This document shows positions 44,894 through 53,907 of a stretch of DNA of 64,000 bases, piece after piece. The number at the start of each line of letters is the position of its first letter. Positions within the stretch are counted from its first letter, which is position 1. The stretch comes from JALQUL01 sp040382935 (GTDB taxonomy: Bacteria > Pseudomonadota > Gammaproteobacteria > Burkholderiales > Burkholderiaceae_C), in contig JBEIEP010000010.1 in assembly GCA_040382935.1 (NCBI GenBank), positions 9,761-73,760 on the forward strand. Direction: 5' to 3'. The notes under the pieces are model-generated. The model had not been told where the DNA came from. It did no database searches and worked only from the letters and a program-made list of their open reading frames with translations. A program made the translations under genes and the position numbers.

Positions 44894-44952
44894 TGGCACC
44901 AAAGCGAGTCTCCGGCGAGCCTCGCTGGGCATAGCTGGTTGGGTGGCTTTGT

Positions 44953-47553
44953 TTACGCCACCACCGCAGCCCGCAACTGACCCTCTATCGCAATCTGCGC
45001 ATGGTTGTTTTGCAGTTGTTCGCCTTGGATCAGAAAAGTGTCCTCAACCCGTTCGCCCAGGGTGCTTATTTTGGCCAGTTGTAGGCTTAGGCTGTGTTCA
45101 GCCAAGATGCGGGCCACGCTGTAGAGCAGGCCTACGCGGTCGCTGGCCGAGAGGTGCAATAGCCAGCGCTGGGCGCGTTCGTCGGGTACAAACTCGATGC
45201 GGGGGGCCATAGGGAAGCTTTTAACCCGGCGTGACACGCGGCCTTTGGTGGGCGGTGGCAGTGGCCCTGCGGCGATTAAGGTGCGTTTTAGTTCGGTCTC
45301 TACCATGGTGATGAGTTCACGGTAGTGCTCAGGCAGCATGGCGGTAACGATTTGGAAGGTATCCAGCGCGTAGCCGTTTTTGGCGGTGTGGATTTTGGCG
45401 TCCAAAATGCTAAAGCCGCCTTGGTCAAAGAAGCCACAAATGCGGGCAAATAAATCGCGCACGTCGGGGGTGTACACCAGCACTTGCAGGCCTTCGCCCA
45501 CAGGGGATGCACGGGCTCTAACAATGGTTGTGCCTATCGCGGCCGATTCGGTGGGGTGAAGCGGGCCTACAAATCGCCCTAGGTGGCGGGCGTGCCAAGC
45601 GATGTCGGCGGCGTCGTGGCGCATAAAGTAGCTGGAATCCAATGTGGCCCAAAGGTTTTTTTGTGACTCAAAGGGTTCGCTGCGCTGCGCCAGTAGCACC
45701 AAAGCCTCGCGCTGGCGTTCTTGAATCTGCGCATTGGCATCGGGGGCGCGGCCACCCAAGGCGCGTAAGGTCAAGCGGTAGGCGTCTTCGAGCAGCTTGG
45801 CCTTCCAGGCGTTCCATACCTTGGGTGAGGTGCCGCGTATGTCGGCCACCGTGAGCAGGTACAGGGCGGTCAGGTAGCGCTCGTTGCCCACCCGTTTGGC
45901 CAATGCAGCAATGACGTCACCGTCGCTGAGGTCTTCTTTTTGCGCGACGGTGCTGAGGGTTAAGTGCTCGGCCACTAAAAATTCAATGAGTTGGGCGTCT
46001 TCGATGGCGATGCCGTGGGTGGCGCAAAACCGGCGTACCTCTAGCCGCCCCAGGGCCGAATGGTCACCCCCACGCCCTTTGGCGATGTCATGAAAAAGTG
46101 CCGCTGTGGTCAGTATCCAGGGCTTGTCCCAGCCACTGGCCAGTTGGGAGCAAAAAGGGTATTCGTGGTGATGCTCGGGAATAAAAAACCGGCGCACGTT
46201 GCGCAGCACCATTAGGATGTGTTGGTCTACCGTGTACACATGAAACAGGTCGTGCTGCATTTGCCCCACGATGCGCCTAAACACCCACAGGTAACGGCCC
46301 AGCACTGAGGTCTGGTTCATCAGCCTTAGCGCGTGGGTAATGCCTTGGGGCGCCTGCAGGATTTTGACGAACGTGGCGCGGTTAACCGGGTCTTGTCTGA
46401 AACGCCCATCCATCAGGTGTCTGGCGTTGTAAAGGGCCCGCTGCGTACGCGCCGAAAGTCCCGATATCCCGGCCTCGCTCTGGTACAAATAAAAGGTTTC
46501 CAGGATGCGGTGCGGCTCGCGCAAATACACCTCGTCGTCGGCCACTTCCAACATACCCGCTTTGTCAAAAAACGCCTCATTGATGGGGCGCATCACCTGG
46601 GCTTTGGGGTTGAGGCGCTCTTCGATGTTCAGCAACATGACCTGGTTGAGCTGGGTCACGGCTTTGGCCGCCCAGTAGTAGCGACGCATCAGGGTTTCGC
46701 TGGCGCGCCGGTTGCCTACCGCTTTCAGGCCCAATGACTGCGCCACTGCGTTTTGTAGGTCAAACACCAAACGGTCTTCGCGCCGCTGGGCCAACAGGTG
46801 CAGGCGGCTTCGCACCAAAAACAAAACCGCCTCGTTGTGTTTGAGTTGCTTGGCCTCAAACGAGGTAATCAATCCTGATTTGACCAATTCCTGCCAGCTC
46901 CCGCCCAGTCCTGCGGCCTTGGCTACCCAAAGAATGATTTGCAAATCGCGCAACCCACCGGGGGATTCTTTGCAATTGGGTTCTAAGGCGTAGGGTGTGT
47001 TCTCAAACTTGGTGTGGCGCTGGCGCATCTCGGCCGTTTTGCGCTCTAAAAACGCCTGGGGTTTGAGTTGGGCATTGAAACCGGTCTGAAACTGCTGGTA
47101 GAGACCTGCCTCGCCCGCAATAAGACGCGACTCCAGCAAGGCCGTTTGAATAGACACATCGGCCAGGCTTTCGGTCAGGCATTGGTCCAGGGTGCGTACC
47201 GCTGAGCCAATTTCAAGACCCTCGTCCCAGCAGGCGCTGACAAACGATTCGATGCGCTCTTTCAGCAGTGGGTCGGTATCCGGGTTGGCCTCGTTGGGCA
47301 GCAGCAGGAGTACGTCAATGTCGGAGTACGGGAACAATTCTTCGCGCCCGTAGCCGCCACTGGCCAGCAAGGCTAGGCTTTTTGGCAGTTGGTGGGTTTC
47401 CCACAGGCGGATGAGCGACTGATCGGCCAGTCGCGACAAGGCTTTGAGTGTGGCACGCACCCCTCGCGAGTGGGTAACCTCTAGCTGCAGTTGCTGTAAA
47501 AAAGCGCCCTTGACGTCTCTGAAACGTGGGCGACTAACGGAGAGTTCGGCCAT
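44953..47553 (-). CDS. glnD: Bifunctional uridylyltransferase/uridylyl-removing enzyme (PII regulator)
   Basis: An 866-residue nitrogen sensor that uridylylates PII when glutamine is low and de-uridylylates it when high. Domain order: nucleotidyltransferase with ASGGYGREELFPYSDIDVLLLL (near residue 65), a helical linker, an HD hydrolase domain with HDIAKGRGGDHS, and two C-terminal ACT domains (VLVYTPDVRDLFARICGFF and RVGLLYSVARILAEH) that sense glutamine. ATG 47553 (MAELSVSRP) is chosen; an in-frame TTG at 47571 has no better support. It converges with the giant RTX gene across a 59-bp gap. Confidence 0.95.
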   Translation of the reverse strand: MAELSVSRPRFRDVKGAFLQQLQLEVTHSRGVRATLKALSRLADQSLIRLWETHQLPKSLALLASGGYGREELFPYSDIDVLLLLPNEANPDTDPLLKERIESFVSACWDEGLEIGSAVRTLDQCLTESLADVSIQTALLESRLIAGEAGLYQQFQTGFNAQLKPQAFLERKTAEMRQRHTKFENTPYALEPNCKESPGGLRDLQIILWVAKAAGLGGSWQELVKSGLITSFEAKQLKHNEAVLFLVRSRLHLLAQRREDRLVFDLQNAVAQSLGLKAVGNRRASETLMRRYYWAAKAVTQLNQVMLLNIEERLNPKAQVMRPINEAFFDKAGMLEVADDEVYLREPHRILETFYLYQSEAGISGLSARTQRALYNARHLMDGRFRQDPVNRATFVKILQAPQGITHALRLMNQTSVLGRYLWVFRRIVGQMQHDLFHVYTVDQHILMVLRNVRRFFIPEHHHEYPFCSQLASGWDKPWILTTAALFHDIAKGRGGDHSALGRLEVRRFCATHGIAIEDAQLIEFLVAEHLTLSTVAQKEDLSDGDVIAALAKRVGNERYLTALYLLTVADIRGTSPKVWNAWKAKLLEDAYRLTLRALGGRAPDANAQIQERQREALVLLAQRSEPFESQKNLWATLDSSYFMRHDAADIAWHARHLGRFVGPLHPTESAAIGTTIVRARASPVGEGLQVLVYTPDVRDLFARICGFFDQGGFSILDAKIHTAKNGYALDTFQIVTAMLPEHYRELITMVETELKRTLIAAGPLPPPTKGRVSRRVKSFPMAPRIEFVPDERAQRWLLHLSASDRVGLLYSVARILAEHSLSLQLAKISTLGERVEDTFLIQGEQLQNNHAQIAIEGQLRAAVVA

Positions 47554-47613
47554 AACTTCAGTCGGTAGCAAAAATGGTGGGTGGCGGGCCGAACAAGCAA
47601 GGCGGTTTGAAGG

Positions 47614-48429
47614 CTAGGGGTTAAGCGGCGCAGCAACAAAGTCAGGCAATGCTGGGCTGCCAGCCGATAGCGTTAGCACCTCATACCCATTGGGTGTAAC
47701 CAGCACCGTGTGCTCCCATTGGGCAGACAAGGAATGGTCTTTGGTGACTATGGTCCACCCGTCATTGAGCTCTTTGATATCCGCCCGCCCCGCGTTAATC
47801 ATGGGTTCAATCGTAAAGATCATGCCGGGCTCCATGACCTCCAAAGTGCCGGGTTTACCGTAGTGAAGAATTTGCGGTTCTTCGTGAAAACCGCGTCCTA
47901 TGCCATGGCCGCAAAACTCACGTACCACCGACAGGCCATTGCGTTCGGCAAAGATTTGAATGGCCGCGCCAATGTCGCCCAGTCGGCCGCCGGGTCTCAC
48001 GCGTTGTATGCCCAGCCACATGGCCTCGTAAGTGAGGCGCGCGAGGCGCTTGGCAGCAATAGAAACCTCACCCAACGCGAACATTCGGCTGGTGTCACCG
48101 TGCCACCCGTCCTTGATCACGGTCACGTCAATGTTCACTACATCGCCTTTTTTTAGCGCCTTGTCGTTGGGAATGCCGTGGCACACTTGGTGGTTGACAG
48201 AGGTGCAAATCGACTTGGGGTAGGGCCGGTACCCGCCCGGTGCGTAATTGAGCGGCGCAGGAATGGCGCCCTGTACCTCTGTGATGTAGTCGTGCGCCAG
48301 CTTGTCCAGTTCGTTGCTGGTGACGCCAATTTTGACGAACGGTGTGAGGTAATCCAATACCTCAGAAGCCAGGCGTCCGGCGATGCGCATTCCCTCTATG
48401 TCAGAGGCAGATTTAATCGAAATAGTCAT
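47614..48429 (-). CDS. map: Methionine aminopeptidase, type I
   Basis: A 271-residue dimetal enzyme that removes the N-terminal Met from new proteins. Metal ligands are visible in NIDVTVIKDGWHGDTSRMF (two Asp), GHGIGRGFHEEPQ (His), TIEPMI (Glu) and the C-terminal QWEHTVLV (Glu). The N-terminus IKSASDIEGMRIAGRLASEVL is standard. Its start codon overlaps the stop of the upstream cysteine-desulfhydrase-like gene, and glnD follows after about 60 bases. In many bacteria map is beside rpsB; here, as in other Burkholderiales, it is next to glnD. Confidence 0.93.
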   Translation of the reverse strand: MTISIKSASDIEGMRIAGRLASEVLDYLTPFVKIGVTSNELDKLAHDYITEVQGAIPAPLNYAPGGYRPYPKSICTSVNHQVCHGIPNDKALKKGDVVNIDVTVIKDGWHGDTSRMFALGEVSIAAKRLARLTYEAMWLGIQRVRPGGRLGDIGAAIQIFAERNGLSVVREFCGHGIGRGFHEEPQILHYGKPGTLEVMEPGMIFTIEPMINAGRADIKELNDGWTIVTKDHSLSAQWEHTVLVTPNGYEVLTLSAGSPALPDFVAAPLNP

Positions 48430-49517
48430 AGCGGCGTATTATCGTGTAAATGGCCTTGCTGCCAGTGGTCCAACTGGTTGGCACTTGCGTTGCAGTCGCC
48501 CAACTGTCTGGCCACCCATTCTGGGTTGTAGTAGGTGGGCAGATAGCGGTCACCACCATCGCAAATGATGGACAAGATAGACCCGCGCTCACCCCGTGCC
48601 TTCATCTCTAGTGCCAGCGCCAGCATGCCGTAGAAGTTGGTGCCGGTCGAAGGGCCGACTTTTCGCCCTAACTTGTCTGACAGACTGTGCATGGCCTGAA
48701 CCGATCCGGTATTGGGCACCACGCGCATTTCGTCCACCACCGTTGCGATGAAACTGGGCTCTAGGCGTGGGCGGCCAATGCCTTCGATGCGCGAGCCTTG
48801 GGTGTTAACACTGGCGTCGCCGTTGCGGTAGTAGGCGTAAAAAGCTGAGCCTTCGGGGTCTACCACACACAATTGCGTTGGCAACCGCTGGTAACGCAGG
48901 TAGCGGCCTATCGTGGCACTGGTCCCCCCAGTTCCTGCCCCCACCACCACCCAGCGGGGTGCTGCAAAGCGCTCGTGTGCCATTTGCGCAAACATACTTT
49001 GCGCAATGTTGTTGTTGCCTCGCCAGTCGGTGGCCCTTTCGGCGTAGGTGAACTGGTCCATGTAGTGCCCTCCCAGCGTCTGCGCCAGGCGCTCGGCTGC
49101 GGCGTACACCTCGCTGGCGTTGTCAACAAAATGACAGCGCCCTCCGTAAAACGTGATCTGATGGATTTTCTCTTGCGAGGTGGTGCTGGGCATGACCGCC
49201 ACGAAAGGCAGTCCCAACAAACGCGCAAAGTACGCCTCACTGACCGCGGTTGAACCGCTGGAGGCCTCTACCACGGTCATGCCTTCTTGCAACTGCCCGT
49301 TACACAGCGCAAACAAAAACAGAGACCGCGCCAAGCGGTGTTTGAGGCTACCGGTGGGATGGGTGGATTCGTCTTTAAAGTAAAAATCAATGCCTGCCTC
49401 GTAAAACGCCGGTAGCACCAGTGGAATAAGGTGCGTGTCTGCGCTGCGTTGCATATCCGCATTGATTTGGGTAATGGCATGGTCTAACCAGCGCGGTGAA
49501 TGAGAATTAGAGGTCAT
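48426..49517 (-). CDS. PLP-dependent L-cysteine desulfhydrase, Cds1-like
   Basis: A 363-residue fold-type II PLP enzyme. The PLP Lys is in ESTHPTGSLKHRLARSL; EASSGSTAVSEAYFARLLG, GGHYMDQFTYAERATDWRGN and VVGAGTGGTSATIGRYLRY are nearly the same as in mycobacterial Cds1 as I remember it. Cds1 breaks cysteine to sulfide, pyruvate and ammonia; automatic annotation often says cysteine synthase. I chose ATG 49517 (MTSNSHSPRW), eight bases after GAAGG; a longer frame to 49694 runs into miaA and adds non-conserved residues. An ATG at 49523 is also possible. It lies 11 bases after miaA and overlaps map. Confidence 0.85.
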   Translation of the reverse strand: MTSNSHSPRWLDHAITQINADMQRSADTHLIPLVLPAFYEAGIDFYFKDESTHPTGSLKHRLARSLFLFALCNGQLQEGMTVVEASSGSTAVSEAYFARLLGLPFVAVMPSTTSQEKIHQITFYGGRCHFVDNASEVYAAAERLAQTLGGHYMDQFTYAERATDWRGNNNIAQSMFAQMAHERFAAPRWVVVGAGTGGTSATIGRYLRYQRLPTQLCVVDPEGSAFYAYYRNGDASVNTQGSRIEGIGRPRLEPSFIATVVDEMRVVPNTGSVQAMHSLSDKLGRKVGPSTGTNFYGMLALALEMKARGERGSILSIICDGGDRYLPTYYNPEWVARQLGDCNASANQLDHWQQGHLHDNTPL

Positions 49518-49528
49518 CGGCATCGCCT

Positions 49529-50554
49529 TCAAAGCTTGCTGTGTGGGTTGGTTAACGCCAACGCTAAATCGCAGACCTGCTGAGCGGCGTCTTGGGATTC
49601 CATGGCCACGATGTGCCGCAACTTCATGGCGCGCAACCAGGTCAGTTGACGTTTGGCCAGTTGTCTGGTGGCAGCCGCTGCGGGTTCGTGCCAATGCGCA
49701 AAAAACGCGGTACGGTCTTTCGCCAGCAACGGGTTGGGGGAGTGGCCTTGCCGCGTTAGTTCAGTTAACACCTCAAAGGCTTGACGGTACCCCACTGAGC
49801 GCATGGCGGGCATGTCAGGCGATAGCGTGGGGTCAAGGTGCAATTGCAAGGCCTCCGCTAAAAAGCCCGCGTCCAACATGGCGGTCAGACGGGCGGCTAT
49901 GCGTAGGTGCAGCACGCTGCGCTCAGTAGGCTCTAGGCTAATGATGCGGGCCTCTTCAAGTACGCCAGGAATGGCGCGGTTGCGCCCCGTTTGTAACGAC
50001 GACAGGGTCTGACCGGTGCCCAGTACCACCTCCAAGGCACGCCCAATGCGCTGTGCATCGCTTGGGGGCAAACGGGCGGCCGTTACAGGGTCGAGGGCTT
50101 GCAGCTGCTGGTGCATGACCGCCCAGCCCACTTGGGCCGCGCGTGCGGTTACCTCAGCCCGAACGCCCAGGTCCACCGCTGGCATCTCGTCAATTCCTTT
50201 GGTTAGGCACTGCAAGTACAACATGGTGCCCCCCACAAACACCGGCCATTTGCCTCGCTGCGAAATTTCAGAAACCAGCACTGTGGCGTCTTTTAGGAAC
50301 TCAGCGGCGTTGTAGCTTTCAAAGGGGTCACGAATGTCGATCAGGTGGTGAACCACAGCGTCTCGTTCGGCTGAGCTGGGTTTGGCACTGCCAATGTTCA
50401 TGCGCCGGTACACCAGCGTTGAATCGACGCTGATGATCTCTATCGGCAGGACCTGGGCCAATCGCAAGGCCGCGGCCGTTTTTCCGCTGGCCGTTGGGCC
50501 GGTAATGGCGATAGGCGGTAACCATGCCGCGCTTGGTGTCAGTGGTGAATCCAC
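49529..50554 (-). CDS. miaA: tRNA dimethylallyltransferase
   Basis: A 341-residue enzyme that adds dimethylallyl to A37 of tRNAs reading UNN codons. ITGPTASGKTAAALRLAQ (P-loop, from residue 17), SVDSTLVYRRMNIGSAKPS, HHLIDIRDPFESYNAAEF, FVGGTMLYLQCLTKG and, near the end, RQLAKRQLTWLRAM are all present. The start is GTG at 50554. It belongs to the tight minus-strand run ygfZ-MFS-miaA-cds1-map-glnD. Confidence 0.94.
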   Translation of the reverse strand: MDSPLTPSAAWLPPIAITGPTASGKTAAALRLAQVLPIEIISVDSTLVYRRMNIGSAKPSSAERDAVVHHLIDIRDPFESYNAAEFLKDATVLVSEISQRGKWPVFVGGTMLYLQCLTKGIDEMPAVDLGVRAEVTARAAQVGWAVMHQQLQALDPVTAARLPPSDAQRIGRALEVVLGTGQTLSSLQTGRNRAIPGVLEEARIISLEPTERSVLHLRIAARLTAMLDAGFLAEALQLHLDPTLSPDMPAMRSVGYRQAFEVLTELTRQGHSPNPLLAKDRTAFFAHWHEPAAAATRQLAKRQLTWLRAMKLRHIVAMESQDAAQQVCDLALALTNPHSKL

Positions 50555-50569
50555 GGTGCCAAACCCAGG

Positions 50570-51754
50570 CTATTTTTTGGGACCATAAGACTGCACGGCC
50601 GTGAATGCCAGGGTGGCAATGAGTACCGCCCAAAACACCGTGCCAATTGCCAACGGGTTGGCGGTGCCGTCCATGGCGGTTCCAAGCCAACGCACCGTGA
50701 AAAAACCTATCACCATCATGATGAATCCGTTAAGCGCCGAGGCCGTACCGGCCGCCAGCGGAAAGGGGCCGACCGCGCCCGCCTGGCCAAAGGGCTGGTG
50801 AATGCCGTGGCCTAACATGACAAAAACAAACGACAAGATAACCGTCACGGGGCTGAGCATTTGTAAAAAAGCAAAAAGCCCAATCAGTGCACCACCCGCC
50901 AGGGTAAAGCACGCGCCCAGGGCGATGGTATGTGTCAAACCTATTCTCGTTAGCAAAACACGTCCGCCGAAGGTGCCGCAAATATAGATGGCCGAATTGC
51001 AAAACAAGGTGATGCCGTAGGCGGTTTTGCTCCACCCGAAAACTTTGATAAAGATAAACGAACTGGAAGCCAAGTACACGCCCAAAATGCCGTAAGAAAA
51101 AGACGACAGGGCGCAAAACGTCCAAAACGTGGGGTGGGTCAAAATCCCTTTGGACGTGTGCCAAAGATTCTTCCATTGCAAAGCCTTGGGGTTCAGTTGG
51201 GTGGCCGATTCCTTAAACCACAGGCTGACGGCCAACAGAGACGCTGCGCCAAACACGGTAACTGCCATCAGCGGTGCTCGCCATCCCCACCACTCGGTAA
51301 GCAGTCCACCCAGAATCGGACTGATACAAGCGAGCACCCCCAGCCCGGAGAGGCCCTTGGACATCACACGTGCGCCCTCCAACGGAGGGTACAAATCGCG
51401 CACCATTGCTCTGGCACCCATTACGGCGGCTCCCATGGCGGCCCCCTGAAGCGCCCGTGCCAAGACCAGCCATTCAATGCAGGAGGCCAGAAAACATGCA
51501 AAACTGCCCAAGGTGTACAGGGCCAGTCCTACCAAAAGCACCGGACGCCTGCCAATTCGGTCGGAAACTGGGCCCCAGACCAGTTGCGAGATGCCAAACG
51601 ACAGCAGCAACACCGAGAAAGTCAGTTGCGCCTGCGGCATGGTGGCGTTAAGGGCCTCGGTCAACGCGGGCAGGGCAGGCAGGTACAGGTCAGTGGTGAC
51701 CGGCTGAATGCCCAGCAACAAGGCAATCAGCAGCGTGACAACAACCGGGCGCAT
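50570..51754 (-). CDS. Bcr/CflA-type MFS efflux transporter
   Basis: A 394-residue inner-membrane protein with about 12 hydrophobic helices. The conserved MFS loop is WGPVSDRIGRRPVLLVGLALY after helix 2, with PVTTDLYLPALPALTEAL in helix 1, as in the Bcr/CflA drug-proton antiporters. ATG 51754 overlaps the last base of the ygfZ stop, so the start is firm; a longer frame to 51862 is within ygfZ. The substrate is unknown. Confidence 0.88.
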   Translation of the reverse strand: MRPVVVTLLIALLLGIQPVTTDLYLPALPALTEALNATMPQAQLTFSVLLLSFGISQLVWGPVSDRIGRRPVLLVGLALYTLGSFACFLASCIEWLVLARALQGAAMGAAVMGARAMVRDLYPPLEGARVMSKGLSGLGVLACISPILGGLLTEWWGWRAPLMAVTVFGAASLLAVSLWFKESATQLNPKALQWKNLWHTSKGILTHPTFWTFCALSSFSYGILGVYLASSSFIFIKVFGWSKTAYGITLFCNSAIYICGTFGGRVLLTRIGLTHTIALGACFTLAGGALIGLFAFLQMLSPVTVILSFVFVMLGHGIHQPFGQAGAVGPFPLAAGTASALNGFIMMVIGFFTVRWLGTAMDGTANPLAIGTVFWAVLIATLAFTAVQSYGPKK

Positions 51755-52674
51755 TAGATATCGTCCCGCAGCGGGTAGGGCAGTGTTCTCAATGCAATCA
51801 AAGGTCCTTGCGGTTGGCCCAGTGCCAAGGGGCCTTCGGCCACCGCCTGGGTTTGCGCACAAAACAGCAGGTCAAAGCCCCCATTGGGATGGGCTGCACA
51901 GGCCACCACAGTGGCGCAGCTTTGTTCAGGATCGGTCGATAGGAATAGCTCGTCACCCACCTGTGCACTGGCGGTGCAGTGGCCCAGATAGGTGCGGCGC
52001 TTGATCACCCCTCTAAACTGGCTTCTGGCCACCACCTCCTGACCGGGGTAGCAGCCTTTTTTAAAGTTCACGCCGTCTACAGACTCGTAGTTAAGCATCT
52101 GAGGCACATAAGCATCCACGTGCGCTAACGCCAACTGTGCCACTCCGCTTTGCACGTCAGTCCAGTGCCACAACCCAAGGTCCAAGGTGGGGCCCTCTGG
52201 AGCGGGTACCTGATGCGGCGCTACCCAAAGGGCACGGGTGTGCCCCGCAGCGGGGTAGAGCGAAACGGCAACAGCATTGTTAGAACGTGCCAGGCTCCAA
52301 GGCGCTTTGGACGCACCCCAAACCTCTGCCGAAGTGCCCAAAGTACCGTAAATTTTGTACTCCGAACTGACGTCAGAGAGTTTGACCGCTGTGCGTAGCA
52401 CAAACATGGACAGCCTTTTGAGCGTGCTAGGCAATAGATCGCGTGAACAGACCAGTAAAAATTCTTCGGGTGATTGCCGCCAGGCGATAAAGCTGGCCTG
52501 CAGCCGCCCTTTGGCCGAGCAAAAACCGGCCAGGCGCGCTTGATGGTCTTTCAGTAGCAAAAAATCTTGGGTGAGTTGGTTGTGCAAAAACTGGCCCGCT
52601 TGCGGGCCTATTGCGCGTATCACACCCAGATGCGTCAGTTCAGCAACGCCGTTTGGTTCATATGCATGGGTCAT
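51754..52674 (-). CDS. ygfZ: tRNA-modifying/iron-sulfur assembly protein YgfZ
   Basis: A 306-residue folate-dependent protein of the GcvT-like family that supports Fe-S cluster enzymes such as MiaB. The hallmark KGCYPGQEVVARSQFRG, with its conserved Cys, is seen after DGVNFK. I chose ATG 52674 (MTHAYEPNGV); an in-frame TTG at 52692 adds six residues. It heads the minus-strand run and the MFS gene overlaps it by one base. Confidence 0.9.
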   Translation of the reverse strand: MTHAYEPNGVAELTHLGVIRAIGPQAGQFLHNQLTQDFLLLKDHQARLAGFCSAKGRLQASFIAWRQSPEEFLLVCSRDLLPSTLKRLSMFVLRTAVKLSDVSSEYKIYGTLGTSAEVWGASKAPWSLARSNNAVAVSLYPAAGHTRALWVAPHQVPAPEGPTLDLGLWHWTDVQSGVAQLALAHVDAYVPQMLNYESVDGVNFKKGCYPGQEVVARSQFRGVIKRRTYLGHCTASAQVGDELFLSTDPEQSCATVVACAAHPNGGFDLLFCAQTQAVAEGPLALGQPQGPLIALRTLPYPLRDDI

Positions 52675-52708
52675 AGGGGTGATTATCGCCAATTCGACGG
52701 CGGACCTT

Positions 52709-52748
52709 GGTTAGCATTCATTGCCTTCCTTGTAAGGAACGCTAATCC
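52709..52748. promoter_or_regulatory. Nested inverted repeats between divergent ygfZ and mltG
   Basis: TTCCTT (52726-52731) and AAGGAA (52734-52739) are inverted around two bases, and GGTTAGC (52709-52715) and GCTAATCC (52741-52748) form an outer, imperfect pair. The site is in the 191-bp divergent gap, so it could be an operator for either operon. No regulator is linked. Confidence 0.3.
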
Positions 52749-52865
52749 TTGACGTGCCGTGGGTCTAGAGCGCTTTGGGCTGGAATCCAATGAATAGCTT
52801 TTGGGCTTGCATTCGAAGCGCAGATAATAGGCGCAGTTTTAGCCTGACCCTAGCCAATATCTCCC

Positions 52866-53897
52866 GTGAGCACCCAACGTAAAAATAAGAAAGTAGCCGC
52901 CACGCGCGGTGCGTTTCGCACCATGATGCGGGTGGCCTGTGCTGTGCTGACCCTGCTGCTTTGCGCGGGCATCGTTTGGGTAAACAAACCCCTGCGCATC
53001 ACGGGCGAGCTGGTCGACCTTAAGGTGCCAGCAGGCGCCAGCGCCCGCGCGGTGGCCGATTCGGTAAAAAATGCGGGTGTCGACGTGTCGTCTGATTGGC
53101 TTTTTTATTGGTTTCGTGTGTCCGGAAAGAGCCGACAAATTCAGGCAGGCAGTTACGAATTGACGCGGGGATTGTCGCCCTATGCCTTGCTTGAAAAATT
53201 GGCACAAGGCGACGTTGCGATGCGGCGCGTGACCTTGGTGGAAGGATGGAACATTCGCCAGGTAAGGCAAGCGCTGCGCCAAGCACCTGATTTATTGCTA
53301 CAGACCACACAATTGAGCGACGCGCAGTTGATGGCAGCCTTGGGTTTGGCAGGTACCCACGCCGAGGGCCAGTTTTTCCCGGACACCTACACCTACACCA
53401 AACACAGCACCGATACCGAGCTATTGACCCGCGCACAAAAAGCCATGGAAAGGCAGTTGGCCGACGTATGGGCACAGCGCAATGAAATCAATGTGTTGCA
53501 ATCGCCAAAGGACGCTTTGATTTTGGCCAGCATTATTGAAAAAGAGACCGGGCAGGGCAATGACAGAGACCAGATCAGCGCCGTTTTTCATAACCGGTTA
53601 CGCATTGGCATGCCATTGCAAACCGACCCCACGGTTATTTACGGTCTTGGGACGCGCTTTGACGGCAATTTGCGCAAAGTGGACTTGCAAACCGATACGC
53701 CCTACAACACCTACACAAGAAACGGTTTGCCACCCAGTCCCATTTCCATGCCTGGAAAGGCGGCATTGCTGGCAGCGGTCAACCCGGTGCGTAGCAAAGA
53801 CTTGTATTTTGTAGCCCGAGGCGATGGCAGCAGCCAGTTCAGTGAAACCTTGGATGCCCACAATGACGCAGTCCGAAAATACATACTTGGAAAGTAA
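52866..53897 (+). CDS. mltG: Endolytic murein transglycosylase
   Basis: A 343-residue inner-membrane protein (MltG/YceG) that cuts nascent glycan strands and sets their length. A basic N-terminus and one membrane helix (~residues 22-40, VACAVLTLLLCAGIVWVN) precede a LysM-like region and the catalytic YceG domain with ILASIIEKETGQ (catalytic Glu) and NRLRIGMPLQTDPTVIYGLG. The start is GTG 52866, without a clear ribosome site. tmk follows 10 bases after the stop. Confidence 0.93.
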   Translation: MSTQRKNKKVAATRGAFRTMMRVACAVLTLLLCAGIVWVNKPLRITGELVDLKVPAGASARAVADSVKNAGVDVSSDWLFYWFRVSGKSRQIQAGSYELTRGLSPYALLEKLAQGDVAMRRVTLVEGWNIRQVRQALRQAPDLLLQTTQLSDAQLMAALGLAGTHAEGQFFPDTYTYTKHSTDTELLTRAQKAMERQLADVWAQRNEINVLQSPKDALILASIIEKETGQGNDRDQISAVFHNRLRIGMPLQTDPTVIYGLGTRFDGNLRKVDLQTDTPYNTYTRNGLPPSPISMPGKAALLAAVNPVRSKDLYFVARGDGSSQFSETLDAHNDAVRKYILGK

Positions 53898-53907
53898 AGC
53901 TAAGGCG

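Noticed and set aside
49518..49694. N-terminal extension of the Cds1-like protein
   Set aside because: The added residues overlap miaA in another frame and are not conserved in type; ATG 49517 has a ribosome site.
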